DNA from: Bacteroidia bacterium
GTDB taxonomy: Bacteria; Bacteroidota; Bacteroidia; Chitinophagales; UBA2359
Assembly (NCBI GenBank): GCA_030427245.1
Contig: JAUHXA010000024.1
Coordinates: 29,435-93,434 of the forward strand
Reading direction: 5' to 3'
DNA: 64,000 nt
Below, piece by piece: positions 24,579 through 33,558 of this stretch; the first letter of the stretch is position 1, and each line of letters begins with the position of its first letter. The translations under genes and the position numbers were made by a program. The notes beneath the pieces were generated by a model, which saw only the letters and a list, made by a program, of their open reading frames with translations, searched no databases and was not told the DNA's origin.

Positions 24579-26999
24579 ATGTTAAAAAAAGCTTTTTACC
24601 CTACCCTTGTATTTTTACTGATCCAATGTTTCCCCTCTACTTCAAAAGCACAAAACAATCAATGGTTGAGTACCAAATGGGAAGTGTTTTGTGCGGGAGA
24701 TATGAAACAAACTCTTACCGACACTACCGACTACAATTTTGAATGTAACCAAGACAATATTTCAGGTGCTGCCGCCAATGCCCGTTATGACTTACAAGAA
24801 GCTAGTAAGTGGCTCAAAGGCTTGGGTTTTAGAGCGCCTATTATTACAATTATGCCTACTGTAAACGTCAACGGAGAAGGCGAAACCATCAAAGACCCAA
24901 CAAATGGTTCTGAAGTCAACAATGTTACCAATGTAAAATACGTCGCTTATATCTCAGACAAGAAAAACGAAGATACAGATGGTACGAAATCCTATGGTTT
25001 GTACAATACAGACCATATTCTGTATTTGAGTAGCAACACCTACTTTACTTTGAAAGGCAAAAAGAACAGTCCAGATAAAATCGGTACTTCTGTTCATGAA
25101 CTGTTTCACGCTGTCGAAAATGCGTATATGGGTGACGAACAATTCAAAGGTGGCAATAAATACGATTGGATGACAGAGGGCATGGCGGATGCGGTGATTT
25201 TGGCATACCTCGATAAAATGCACCCAGGACAAGTCGCTGATGGAGTAGGTGTTCAATATGCTAAAACTGACCGCTATTACGACTATCCCTTACACGAACC
25301 CAAAGATGTAAAAGACAATAGCTGTGGAGAGTGCTACAATACACGTTCGTTTTGGTTTACACTCGGAGGAATATTGAAGTCAGATGGACGCATTGGTTAT
25401 TTACACGATGTCTTATCGGAGGATATGAAGCCCAATGCAGGTATTGATGCGACCCACAAAGCACTGACCAAATACCACGAACAGGGATTGTATCACTACT
25501 ACCCTGAATTTATCCGCAAACGCAGCAATAAAAATCTGATAACAATCATGTATGACAATCCCATAGGTAAAAAATATACTTTTGGTGACAAAGCCCAAAA
25601 AGATATTCATACAGGCAAGGCGAAAAAGATAGCCACCAATGCTTATGGTTTTACTGTCAATATGCCACCTAATAAAGTAGCAGGTGTGAAAATTTCGTTC
25701 GAAACCGACCATCCTGATTTACACTTGATTGTAGATGATGAAAGACTTGATTTACCTAGCGAAATAGATTTAACAGAAGACCGCAATATTTTCCGAACTT
25801 CCATTGAAAAAACAGACACCTTCTTTGTGAGAGTGGCCAATATCGCTCCCAAACCTGGGGAGAGCATAGATAGAGATTACAAATTGGTGGTCGAAATTAC
25901 ACCTATTGAGCCTTGCAGTGGGGAAGTGATGTTGTCTGCAATTCACCCAAGCCTGTTAGAAGCTACTAAAGCGGCGGAGCGAATGAGTGACCAACTTGCT
26001 CCTTTTATTGCACTTCAAACTGGAGGGCAAATGACAGGCTTTCAAAATGTTATTAAACCTGCAAAAGAGTTTGAAAGAGAATTTGAACCTGTGACCGGGA
26101 TGCATCCCAGTATCGGAGAACTGCAATTTAGTGGATTGGTCAATGACAAAGGCAATGCTTGTGTGGATCATATCGGTACAAATCCTATGCTAGACTTAGC
26201 AGGTGAAGGAGAGGAAATAAATGAAGCAGAAATGGAGGCGAGGCTGCAAGAAATGTTTAAAAATATGCAAAATATGTCGCCCGAGGAAATGGAAAAAATG
26301 ATGCAGGAAACTACCAATATTGCCGACCAAATGGGAAAAGGTCATACAAAAACCCCCGACAAAACTATGCTGGGCGAAATGCTCGAAACTGCTGCGGGCA
26401 CCGAGGGCAGTACACTTTTGAAGATATATTCCCCCAATGCACTTTCTTGGCAATGGGATGTGATTGGAGAAGGACGAAACTACAAGCACAGTGGCATTGG
26501 TGGTTGGACATCCAACTCTGCTGCCCAGATTTTTATCAAATTAAAAGGTATTACGCCCAGTCAATTGCAGGAAAACAAAGAGTATGAAGTAGAAATGGTC
26601 ACTCAATCTGTTGACGACAGCGCCGAACTCCCTGCCTATGTTTCTTGGGTAGGACGAGAACATCCTTTACCAAAGGAGGAAGGAGATTTGGTACAAACGC
26701 TTGCTTTTGAAGGAACGACTCAATCCGTTGCCCTAACCCGCATTACAGGCAAAGTCAAAATTACCAAAATCACAGGTGCAGACGTACAAGGCACACTCAA
26801 CTTGGTGGGCACAGGCTACAAGGAGGTTGAGAAATACAATTTTACCTATGATGATAAAAACCGCATTGATGGAGATGAAATCAAAGATTCCGATACCGTT
26901 CAAGGGCAATTGAAGATTACAGGCAGCTTCAAAGCTCCTGCAATAGCAGAGGTAACGAGGATTGGGAAGATGATTTCAAATACGAAGAAGGTGAAATGA
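24579..26999 (+). CDS. Secreted protein with a gluzincin-like HExxH zinc motif
   Basis: An exported protein of 806 residues with a signal peptide ending near SKAQN. It carries H173-E-L-F-H177 in SVHELFHAVENAYM and, 22 residues on, E200 in DWMTEGMADAVILAY. This HExxH plus downstream (W)xTEGxAD arrangement is that of gluzincin metallopeptidases, where the second glutamate is the third zinc ligand. Beyond about residue 360 are beta-sandwich-like regions, a Met/Glu-rich helical stretch (about 545-600: MEARLQEMFKNMQNMSPEEM) and a further beta domain. It has no T9SS sorting domain. I do not recognise the whole protein as a named family; peptidase activity is an inference from the motif. Confidence 0.65.
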   Translation: MLKKAFYPTLVFLLIQCFPSTSKAQNNQWLSTKWEVFCAGDMKQTLTDTTDYNFECNQDNISGAAANARYDLQEASKWLKGLGFRAPIITIMPTVNVNGEGETIKDPTNGSEVNNVTNVKYVAYISDKKNEDTDGTKSYGLYNTDHILYLSSNTYFTLKGKKNSPDKIGTSVHELFHAVENAYMGDEQFKGGNKYDWMTEGMADAVILAYLDKMHPGQVADGVGVQYAKTDRYYDYPLHEPKDVKDNSCGECYNTRSFWFTLGGILKSDGRIGYLHDVLSEDMKPNAGIDATHKALTKYHEQGLYHYYPEFIRKRSNKNLITIMYDNPIGKKYTFGDKAQKDIHTGKAKKIATNAYGFTVNMPPNKVAGVKISFETDHPDLHLIVDDERLDLPSEIDLTEDRNIFRTSIEKTDTFFVRVANIAPKPGESIDRDYKLVVEITPIEPCSGEVMLSAIHPSLLEATKAAERMSDQLAPFIALQTGGQMTGFQNVIKPAKEFEREFEPVTGMHPSIGELQFSGLVNDKGNACVDHIGTNPMLDLAGEGEEINEAEMEARLQEMFKNMQNMSPEEMEKMMQETTNIADQMGKGHTKTPDKTMLGEMLETAAGTEGSTLLKIYSPNALSWQWDVIGEGRNYKHSGIGGWTSNSAAQIFIKLKGITPSQLQENKEYEVEMVTQSVDDSAELPAYVSWVGREHPLPKEEGDLVQTLAFEGTTQSVALTRITGKVKITKITGADVQGTLNLVGTGYKEVEKYNFTYDDKNRIDGDEIKDSDTVQGQLKITGSFKAPAIAEVTRIGKMISNTKKVK

Positions 27000-27044
27000 T
27001 GATTCACTAGGTCTCATTCTTTCGGATTATATAGTTCATTGATA

Positions 27045-27231
27045 TTACTATTTAGCAAGCCTTGAGGTGACATCATTCAAAAATCAAAAGTATTTGATTA
27101 TCAACAATACGCCAAGAAAAGGTGTCATCTCAAGGCAACCGCATCAAGATTACACCTTTTTCTAAGTACTTGGTTTACAACATGTTTTTTTTCAAGATAG
27201 AAAAAGATGTCACCTTAATGCTGAATAGTAA
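27045..27231. mobile_element. Degenerate miniature inverted-repeat element (candidate)
   Basis: TTACTATTTAGCA (27045-27057) and TGCTGAATAGTAA (27219-27231) are inverted copies with one mismatch, and AGGTGACATC with GATGTCACCT forms a second inverted pair just inside. A third, inverted partner of the left end (GGTGTCATCTCAAGGC, 27121-27136) is internal. There is no protein-coding capacity and no clear target duplication, so this is probably an old element. Confidence 0.4.
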
Positions 27232-27252
27232 CTCAATTTATTATACCCGATT

Positions 27253-28362
27253 CTACAACAACTCAAACGCTACTTTCTCTTTCTCCTCCCCATTCACTAC
27301 AATCGCCATAGAATGTTGCCCTGCATAATGCTTGCGAGTCGTTAAGTTTTTGAAGTGTTGTTTGCGTTTGAAGGAGGCCATTTCATTGGGTTGATACATT
27401 CGTTCACTGATTTGAAAAATTTTACGAGAAGGTTTCCCATTCGATTTCATATAGTCAATACCATACTCCAATCGAATTTTTGCCGCTTTGGAACTGTTGT
27501 TTTTCAAGTCAAAAGAAAAATAGGTGTGTTCTCCAATGGGAATCGCATCGTTTTCCATCATCAAATTAGAAATTTCTACTTTTTCGGGATTCCCAAAACC
27601 AAACAAACGCAAGGCTTTGGTATTCCCTCGCTTCAACAAACCCCTCAAAGCGTGTTTCACAATCCAATCCGTAATCGGGTTTCGTGCTTGTAGCCACCTT
27701 TCCCCTATTTCTAAAGCCAATTCGGGATGGTCTTTGGAGATGTCGTTGAGATTGTTCGCTACACTTCTTTGCACATATCTTTCGGGGTCGGTTTTGAGGG
27801 CTTCAAGGATGGGAAGGATAGGCGTTGCGTCTTTTTTGAAGGCAGTCAGCGCCATTCCCCAAGGCAGCCGAGAACGACAACCTTCACTTGCCAAACGCCG
27901 AATGTGGTGGTTCTCGTGTTTTGTCCATTCGAGCATCGTGTCCATCATTCGCTTGGGATACCGCACAATGAAAGGACGCACTCCAAACTCGGAACTTGCC
28001 AACTGGGTGAAATGCGCCAATGCGGGAATCGAAATATCGGGATACTCTACTCCAAATACGGCTACAAAATCAGGAAAAATAGTATTCGAATAATCCTCTC
28101 CTTTCTGGCTTTTGGGAAGCCAATTGCTGGCTGTTTGCTTCAATACTTCAAGGGCATCAGGGTACGTTGAAGGTAAAAAATCCTTCAATGTCAGTGTGAT
28201 GTGTCGTGTTCTTTGCTTCAATGAACGGTTGTCCCATGCTTCGTCAAATATTTTTTGGGTGAAGCCCTTGGAGTCGAAGGAAGGATGTACTTCTTGGATA
28301 AAGTCACAAAGACGTTGGTTGTATTGAGGATTGTAAAAGAGGGTTTTGAGTTCGTAGGACAT
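27253..28362 (-). CDS. DNA alkylation repair HEAT-repeat protein (AlkC/AlkD superfamily)
   Basis: A cytoplasmic DNA glycosylase-like protein of 369 residues made of HEAT-like helical repeats. HHIRRLASEGCRSRLPW and ALKTDPERYVQRSVANNLNDISKDHPELALEIGERWL are the conserved AlkC/AlkD segments, with aromatic and acidic residues that in this family remove N3- and N7-alkyl purines. The extra C-terminal beta domain (about 275-369, IGEHTYFSFDLKNNSSKAAKIRLEYGIDY) points to the AlkC branch. No other repair gene is nearby. Confidence 0.85.
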   Translation of the reverse strand: MSYELKTLFYNPQYNQRLCDFIQEVHPSFDSKGFTQKIFDEAWDNRSLKQRTRHITLTLKDFLPSTYPDALEVLKQTASNWLPKSQKGEDYSNTIFPDFVAVFGVEYPDISIPALAHFTQLASSEFGVRPFIVRYPKRMMDTMLEWTKHENHHIRRLASEGCRSRLPWGMALTAFKKDATPILPILEALKTDPERYVQRSVANNLNDISKDHPELALEIGERWLQARNPITDWIVKHALRGLLKRGNTKALRLFGFGNPEKVEISNLMMENDAIPIGEHTYFSFDLKNNSSKAAKIRLEYGIDYMKSNGKPSRKIFQISERMYQPNEMASFKRKQHFKNLTTRKHYAGQHSMAIVVNGEEKEKVAFELL

Positions 28363-28371
28363 AATTATTAA

Positions 28372-28399
28372 TTGAAATCAAAATGAAATGGTAGTTTTG
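28372..28399 (+). promoter_or_regulatory. Promoter for the type III polyketide synthase
   Basis: TTG at 28372-28374, 17 bp of spacer and TAGTTTTG at 28392-28399 match the -33/-7 pattern. Transcription would start near 28406, giving a leader of about 145 bases with an A/C-rich, nearly G-free end. Confidence 0.55.
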
Positions 28400-28550
28400 C
28401 AGACGCATAACCAACAAATTTAAACAAATTGTGGACTTCATACATTACAGTGTGGTTGGTTAAGGAAATAAAACATAAGCATATCAACACACCTAACCCC
28501 ATTATCACCCCAAACACATAAACACAACTCCCAACTTAAACAAATTATAA

Positions 28551-29606
28551 ATGCAACCAAAAGTATTGGCTACCGCCATCGAATTGCCGTTATATACCAA
28601 GACCACCGATGAAATCGTGCAAGATTTTGAACGACATTTGGCGGATCAGCCAGAACGGTTGAGACGAAAAGTATTGCGGATTTTTAAGTATGCACAAGTC
28701 GACAGGCGTTATTCTATTATGGATGCAGATCGAGTTTTGGGTTCACTTTCATTTGAAGAAAAAAACGATTATTACGCCAAACACGCTACTGACCTCTCCG
28801 AAAAAGTACTGCGAAAAGCCTTGAATAACGCCAACTTACAGCCCACCGATATTGACTACATCATCACCACGAGTTGTACGGGTTTTATGATACCCTCGGT
28901 AGATGCCTATTTAATCAACCGATTGAAGATGCGGCAAGACATTGTGCGACTTCCTGTTACAGAAATGGGCTGCGCTGCAGGTGTTTCTGCTACGATTTAC
29001 GCCAACAATTTTTTGAAGGCAAACCCTGGTAAGAAGGCAGCAATCATTGCAGTAGAATCTCCCATGAGCACCTTTCAATGGGATGATTTTTCGATGACCA
29101 ACATGGTCAGTGCAGCGATTTTTGGAGATGGAGCAGCCTGTGTGATTTTGGGCAGCGACGATTCCAAACTTGCCCCTGCAATTGTGGATACGAATATGTA
29201 TCACTTTTTTGACGAAACGGATATGATGGGTTTTGATCTCAAAAATTCGGGCTTCAAAATGGTTTTAGACCCCAAAGTACCGAATCGAATTGAAGAGCAT
29301 TTTCACGACATCTTGTTTCCTTTTGTAGAGCGAAATGGCTGGACGATGGAAGAGATTGACCACCTTATTTTTCATCCGGGCGGCAAAAAAATCATTCAAA
29401 TAGCGGAGCAACTCTTCAATGAGATGGGCAAAAACCTCGATGCCACCAAACATATCCTACGCGAATACGGCAATATGTCGAGTGCTACGGTGCTGTATGT
29501 GTTGGATTATATTTTGAAGGATGAAATTGAAGCAGGTAAAAAAGGATTGATGCTGAGTTTTGGACCTGGTTTTTCGGCACAGGCGGTGTTATTGGAATGG
29601 AAGTAA
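28551..29606 (+). CDS. Type III polyketide synthase (chalcone synthase-like)
   Basis: A cytoplasmic 351-residue condensing enzyme. The catalytic triad is visible: C141 in MGCAAGVSATIY, H275 in LIFHPGGKK and N308 in YGNMSSATVLYVL. TTSCTGFMIPSVDAYL and VESPMSTFQWDDFSMTNMVSAAIFGDGAACVIL complete the fold. Bacterial homologues make alkylpyrones, alkylresorcinols or related phenolic lipids from acyl-CoA and malonyl-CoA. In many clusters such a gene sits beside a methyltransferase or oxidase; here the neighbours are an AlkC-like protein and DUF1992, so no pathway can be read from context. Confidence 0.9.
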   Translation: MQPKVLATAIELPLYTKTTDEIVQDFERHLADQPERLRRKVLRIFKYAQVDRRYSIMDADRVLGSLSFEEKNDYYAKHATDLSEKVLRKALNNANLQPTDIDYIITTSCTGFMIPSVDAYLINRLKMRQDIVRLPVTEMGCAAGVSATIYANNFLKANPGKKAAIIAVESPMSTFQWDDFSMTNMVSAAIFGDGAACVILGSDDSKLAPAIVDTNMYHFFDETDMMGFDLKNSGFKMVLDPKVPNRIEEHFHDILFPFVERNGWTMEEIDHLIFHPGGKKIIQIAEQLFNEMGKNLDATKHILREYGNMSSATVLYVLDYILKDEIEAGKKGLMLSFGPGFSAQAVLLEWK

Positions 29607-29609
29607 ACG

Positions 29610-29644
29610 GTATTTCGGAAGAGAGATTTTCTATTCCGAAATAC
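29610..29644. terminator. Hairpin between convergent genes
   Basis: GTATTTCGGAA (29610-29620) pairs perfectly with TTCCGAAATAC (29634-29644). It lies between the plus-strand polyketide synthase and the minus-strand DUF1992 gene. No T-run follows. Confidence 0.5.
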
Positions 29645-29655
29645 AATCCTCCTAC

Positions 29656-29985
29656 TCACAAACTCGATTGAATACCTTTACGCTCCATCAAAATATTATA
29701 ACGGGTAGATTTGTCCAAAATCTTCTTCAAAACGGCTTTTCGCTCCAAAGGATCTTTGATTTCCTTCAATTTTTGGCGCAAACCAAATACCTCTTTGCGA
29801 ATCTCCAATTCTTCGGGAAGTACATTGGCATTTTTCATTATAGTCGTGGCAATGCGAATGTGGGCAGGTTGGTTCATAAACTCCAAATCGAGAGGTTTTC
29901 CGAAACCTGGCAAGTTTTTGAATTCACCCTTTTCGATTGCCTCTTTGATTTTGCTTTCTACCATAAAATCAAATCGTAAAGTCAT
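29656..29985 (-). CDS. DUF1992 domain protein
   Basis: A 109-residue cytoplasmic protein. MVESKIKEAIEKGEFKNLPGFGKPLDLEF is the hallmark of DUF1992, also found in eukaryotic DNAJC28; the C-terminal half is a helical pair (RKEVFGLRQKLKEIKDPLERKAVLKKILDKSTRYNILM). Function is unknown. A start seven codons later, at 29964 (MVESKI), would also fit the family length. Confidence 0.8.
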   Translation of the reverse strand: MTLRFDFMVESKIKEAIEKGEFKNLPGFGKPLDLEFMNQPAHIRIATTIMKNANVLPEELEIRKEVFGLRQKLKEIKDPLERKAVLKKILDKSTRYNILMERKGIQSSL

Positions 29986-30102
29986 AGTCTTCGTTTCTTT
30001 TGAAGGTGAAGAATAAGGTCACTTTTCAAACAAAATCTGCTGCAAAAAGATTCCCAAAAAGCAGAGAAATACTCACTCCTAACACCTCTTCCCTCACTCC
30101 TC

Positions 30103-32352
30103 TTAGTGATGATGATGCTGATGTTCTCCGTCTGCCTTCAATACCAACTTTTGAAGTGGTATAACTTCAATACTCGAATTTCCTTCAATAATTTTGACCT
30201 TTTGATTCATTTCCAATGCCCCATAGGCGATTGCAGCAGACGAGCCATTCGCCCAAATCACCTCCACATTGTCAATACTTGCTGCATCACCCAGTCCCAT
30301 TTCTTGCTGTAAACTATTGCAGCCAAAACTCGCACCATCCGAAACGGTGTTGTAAATCTTTCGTTTTTCGCCTTTTGAAGTAGTCACAGAAAGTATGATT
30401 TTAGAGCCAATAGCCGAGCGATTTGTTTTGGTACCTTCAAGCTGAATCGTAACCCATTTATTCTCATTTCCTGGGTTTTCAAAAAGTGCATTTTGGGCAT
30501 TATCACCCGAAAAAGAACCGCCCATGACCACATATACATCTTGGTCGCCATCGTTATCCAAATCTGCAAAAGCCACACCATGCCCTTTCTGAATATGTCC
30601 AAAATTCCCAGCAATGGTCACATCCTCAAAAGCCTTTCCCTCTCGATTCCGAAACATTCGATTTGGCACAATCGCCCGATAATCAGGGGCTCCCGTTGCC
30701 AAATAAAAATCCAAGAAACCATCATTATCCAAATCTCCATAATTGCAGCCCATCGTGTGTAGGACTTTCTCCAAACCCATTTCTTTGGTGACATTGGTAA
30801 ACGTTTCATCCCCATTGTTTTGATAGACAGCAGGTAACTCAGACTTAAAAGCCATTCCCATATAATCTAATCCTACCTCTCCTCCTTGATTTTTGTACGC
30901 ATTGATGCCAAATGGAAATACAAAAATATCTTCCCTACCATCGTTATTGAAGTCATAAAACCACGAAGGGAAACTGTGAATAGGATTTTGAACACCTGCT
31001 TTTGCACCAATCTCTTCAAATCGCCAATCCTCCAAACTGCTGCCGCCTCTATTGACGTACAGTTGATTAGCACTCGTAAGCGAGGAAATATAAATGTCAG
31101 GCAAACCATCCTTGTTGATATCTGCGCTACTGACTCCTTTGGAATAAATCACCACGTCCATCCCTATTTTGGGTGCAATGTCGGTGAAAGTGCCATCTCC
31201 ATTGTTGGCAAACAATTCACAAGGGAAACGACTTTTTCCTTCAATGGATTCATTTCCGACAAACAAGTCCAACCAACCATCGGCATTGAAGTCTAGCCAA
31301 ACGGCTGTTTTGCAAGGACGTTCACTATACATTCCTGCTGCAATAGTGACATCTGTAAACGTTCCATTACCATTGTTTTGAATCAAAGAATTGGGTAAAA
31401 TGCCCCACTCTGTACGGTATTTCCATCCACCTCGCAAGATGGCAAAATCCACAAAACCATCATTGTTGAAGTCACCCTGTGTGAGATTCAGTCCTCCAGT
31501 AATCCCAACTAAACCAGACGATTCCGTTTGGTCAGAAAAAGTTCCATCGCCTTTGTTTTTGAAAAAACGAATTTGATCCAACATTCCCCAAGAGGACACC
31601 ATGAGGTCAATAAACCCATCGTTGTCAAAATCCTCTGCAATCACTCCACCCGCCAATGCGTCTATATCCAACCCCAAGCCCATCGCCACATTCCGAAAGG
31701 ATGGGAATGTAGCACTTTCTTTTGAAGCCAAACCAGGAATAAGCCATTTTTTAGGTACTTCCTCAGGGTATTTGCCCAAGGTCATATAAGCGATATTGAG
31801 TAACCAACGGCTTTGAAGGTCGCTGGGGTAATTTTCTAAGATTGTCTCATAGGTTTCAATAGCCTTCGTGGAGCCATCTTTTTTGATGTGTACCCCTTTT
31901 CCTTGAATGGGTAGAATACAGGATTCTTCTGAGTGATTTTCAATACAATTCTCTTGTTCGGCTTTTCTTAAGAAAGTTATAGCCAACATTTCGTAAAGTT
32001 CTCTATTCTCATCATGGATATTTTCTGAATTGGGTAGAGATTTTATGAACTGCAATATAGAAGCTATGGCTTTCTCTGTTTTACCTGCATTTAACAGAGT
32101 TTGAACGTATTCAAATACTTGTCTACGATTTAATCCGCCTCCCAATTCTTTGATTTCTTTTTCTATCAAAACCAGCTTTTTGGCTGACTCATACGGATGC
32201 TGCCGAAAGTCGGTTCGTGCATAAATCGCCTGAATACTGTCTTGCATTTGTTGTGTGGGAGAAGGGGTAGAAAGGTTGTTTTTTTGTTCTTCGATGGGTT
32301 GACAGGCATAGCATATCCCCGCCAATAGGAAGGCAATCGTCCATTTAAGCAT
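30103..32352 (-). CDS. VCBS/FG-GAP repeat lipoprotein with ASPIC/UnbV domain
   Basis: A 749-residue exported lipoprotein (LLAGICYACQP, lipidated C17). Residues about 35-215 form helical TPR-like repeats; 220-640 are about eight FG-GAP/VCBS units with Ca-binding DxDxDG loops (DFDNDGFIDLMVSSWG, DFNNDGFVDFAIL, DINKDGLPDIYISS, DLDNDGDQDVYVVMGG), forming a beta-propeller. Residues 640-720 are the ASPIC/UnbV domain (NRSAIGSKIILSVTTSKG, SFGCNSLQQEMGLGDAASIDNVEVIW). The protein ends in the histidine-rich DGEHQHHHH, which may bind metal. Such CRTAC1-like proteins are abundant in marine Bacteroidota and planctomycetes; their role is unknown, probably adhesive or calcium-dependent. Confidence 0.85.
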   Translation of the reverse strand: MLKWTIAFLLAGICYACQPIEEQKNNLSTPSPTQQMQDSIQAIYARTDFRQHPYESAKKLVLIEKEIKELGGGLNRRQVFEYVQTLLNAGKTEKAIASILQFIKSLPNSENIHDENRELYEMLAITFLRKAEQENCIENHSEESCILPIQGKGVHIKKDGSTKAIETYETILENYPSDLQSRWLLNIAYMTLGKYPEEVPKKWLIPGLASKESATFPSFRNVAMGLGLDIDALAGGVIAEDFDNDGFIDLMVSSWGMLDQIRFFKNKGDGTFSDQTESSGLVGITGGLNLTQGDFNNDGFVDFAILRGGWKYRTEWGILPNSLIQNNGNGTFTDVTIAAGMYSERPCKTAVWLDFNADGWLDLFVGNESIEGKSRFPCELFANNGDGTFTDIAPKIGMDVVIYSKGVSSADINKDGLPDIYISSLTSANQLYVNRGGSSLEDWRFEEIGAKAGVQNPIHSFPSWFYDFNNDGREDIFVFPFGINAYKNQGGEVGLDYMGMAFKSELPAVYQNNGDETFTNVTKEMGLEKVLHTMGCNYGDLDNDGFLDFYLATGAPDYRAIVPNRMFRNREGKAFEDVTIAGNFGHIQKGHGVAFADLDNDGDQDVYVVMGGSFSGDNAQNALFENPGNENKWVTIQLEGTKTNRSAIGSKIILSVTTSKGEKRKIYNTVSDGASFGCNSLQQEMGLGDAASIDNVEVIWANGSSAAIAYGALEMNQKVKIIEGNSSIEVIPLQKLVLKADGEHQHHHH

Positions 32353-32712
32353 TCTGTTTATTGTTGTAGGTTAAAAAATAAGTCGCCTAAATGTCGTAAA
32401 AAATAATGCAACCGCAAACCATTAACATTATTTAACACCCATTACATTGGTATTCTATCTTTAAAATAAGACCTTAGTAACGTGAATCTTGCATAAATAA
32501 TATCAGAATTGAATTCATCATTTCGGAAAGAAAAATATATTAGGCATGGAATCTTTTACGACACTTTTCCGTTATCCATTTAATTTTACGGTACTTGGTG
32601 TTGCATAGTACCTTAATCAAAAATCAATAAGGTTTGTAACTTTGAAGCGTTGTCAAACGACTAACACAATACCAAAACCTATTTTCCATCAATCAACCAC
32701 CACTACTAAAAC
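32353..32712. other. Intergenic region between divergent genes
   Basis: A 360-bp AT-rich gap between the VCBS lipoprotein and the ABC exporter operon, which are transcribed away from each other. A TAACTTTG -7-like box at 32637-32644 lies 69 bp before the ATPase start; the nearest TTG is 23 bp upstream, longer than usual. I see no other structure. Confidence 0.45.
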
Positions 32713-33384
32713 ATGATTGAACTCAAAAAAATCAGCAAGTCCTATCAAATTGGTCAAAACAAGCTGGAAGTCCTCAAAAGTTTAGACCTTAGCATCGCAC
32801 AAGGAGAGTTTGTTTCTATCATGGGACCTTCGGGGTCGGGTAAATCTACTTTGCTGAATATCATGGGTATTTTGGATGATTATGATGCGGGAGAATACAT
32901 TCTATCAGATACTTTGATTAAAAACCTCAGTCAAAAAAAAGCTGCCTATTACCGCAACCAATTCCTTGGTTTTGTCTTTCAGAGTTTCAACCTCTTGCAC
33001 TTCAAAAACGCCATGGAAAATGTTGCCCTTCCCCTCTATTATCAAAAAGTCAATCGAAAAAAACGAAACGAAATCGCTCTCGAATACCTCGACCGAGTCG
33101 GCTTAAAGGATTGGGCAGAACATACCCCTTCCGAAATGTCGGGTGGTCAACAACAACGTGTGGCGATTGCAAGGGCTTTGATTGGTAAACCCAAAGTAAT
33201 TTTTGCGGATGAACCTACGGGTGCTTTGGATACTCAGACTTCAAATGAGGTGATGGACTTATTTAAGGAGGTAAACAAAGAAGGTATTACCATTATCATT
33301 GTGACGCACGAAGACGAAATTTCGGAAATGACGGATAGGGTGATTCGGTTGAGAGATGGGGTGATAGAGAGTTATGGATACTAA
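32713..33384 (+). CDS. ABC transporter ATPase, LolD/MacB type
   Basis: The cytoplasmic nucleotide-binding subunit, 223 residues. Walker A GPSGSGKST (38-46), Q-loop FVFQSFNLL, signature MSGGQQQRVAIARAL (142 onward), Walker B VIFADEP with catalytic E167 and the H-loop IIVTHE are all present. Together with the two permeases and the adaptor downstream it forms a MacAB-type tripartite exporter or a lipoprotein/mechanotransmission system. The 3' end (GAGTTATGGATACTAA) runs directly into a 9-bp tandem repeat. Confidence 0.93.
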   Translation: MIELKKISKSYQIGQNKLEVLKSLDLSIAQGEFVSIMGPSGSGKSTLLNIMGILDDYDAGEYILSDTLIKNLSQKKAAYYRNQFLGFVFQSFNLLHFKNAMENVALPLYYQKVNRKKRNEIALEYLDRVGLKDWAEHTPSEMSGGQQQRVAIARALIGKPKVIFADEPTGALDTQTSNEVMDLFKEVNKEGITIIIVTHEDEISEMTDRVIRLRDGVIESYGY

Positions 33385-33388
33385 TTCT

Positions 33389-33478
33389 ATGGATACTGTG
33401 GATACTGTGGATACTGTGGATACTGTGGATGCTGTGGATGCTGTGGATGCTGTGGATGCTGTGGATGCTGTGGATGCT
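33389..33478 (+). repeat. 9-bp tandem repeat, 10 units
   Basis: One ATGGATACT, three GTGGATACT and six GTGGATGCT units lie head to tail between the ATPase stop and the first permease. The unit reads VDA/VDT in one frame but the array is outside both genes. A second array with the identical unit precedes the other permease (34806-34913). Confidence 0.95.
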
Positions 33479-33558
33479 AAAAGCATACAATGATTGAAAA
33501 ACAAAAGTTTAAGAAAATACAAATAATCCATCAAGTATCTTTTAAGAATCAATTATAT

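Noticed and set aside
27122..27328. 68-codon plus-strand frame near 27.2 kb
   Set aside because: It runs through the degenerate inverted-repeat element and into the antisense end of the AlkC-like gene; no recognisable protein.
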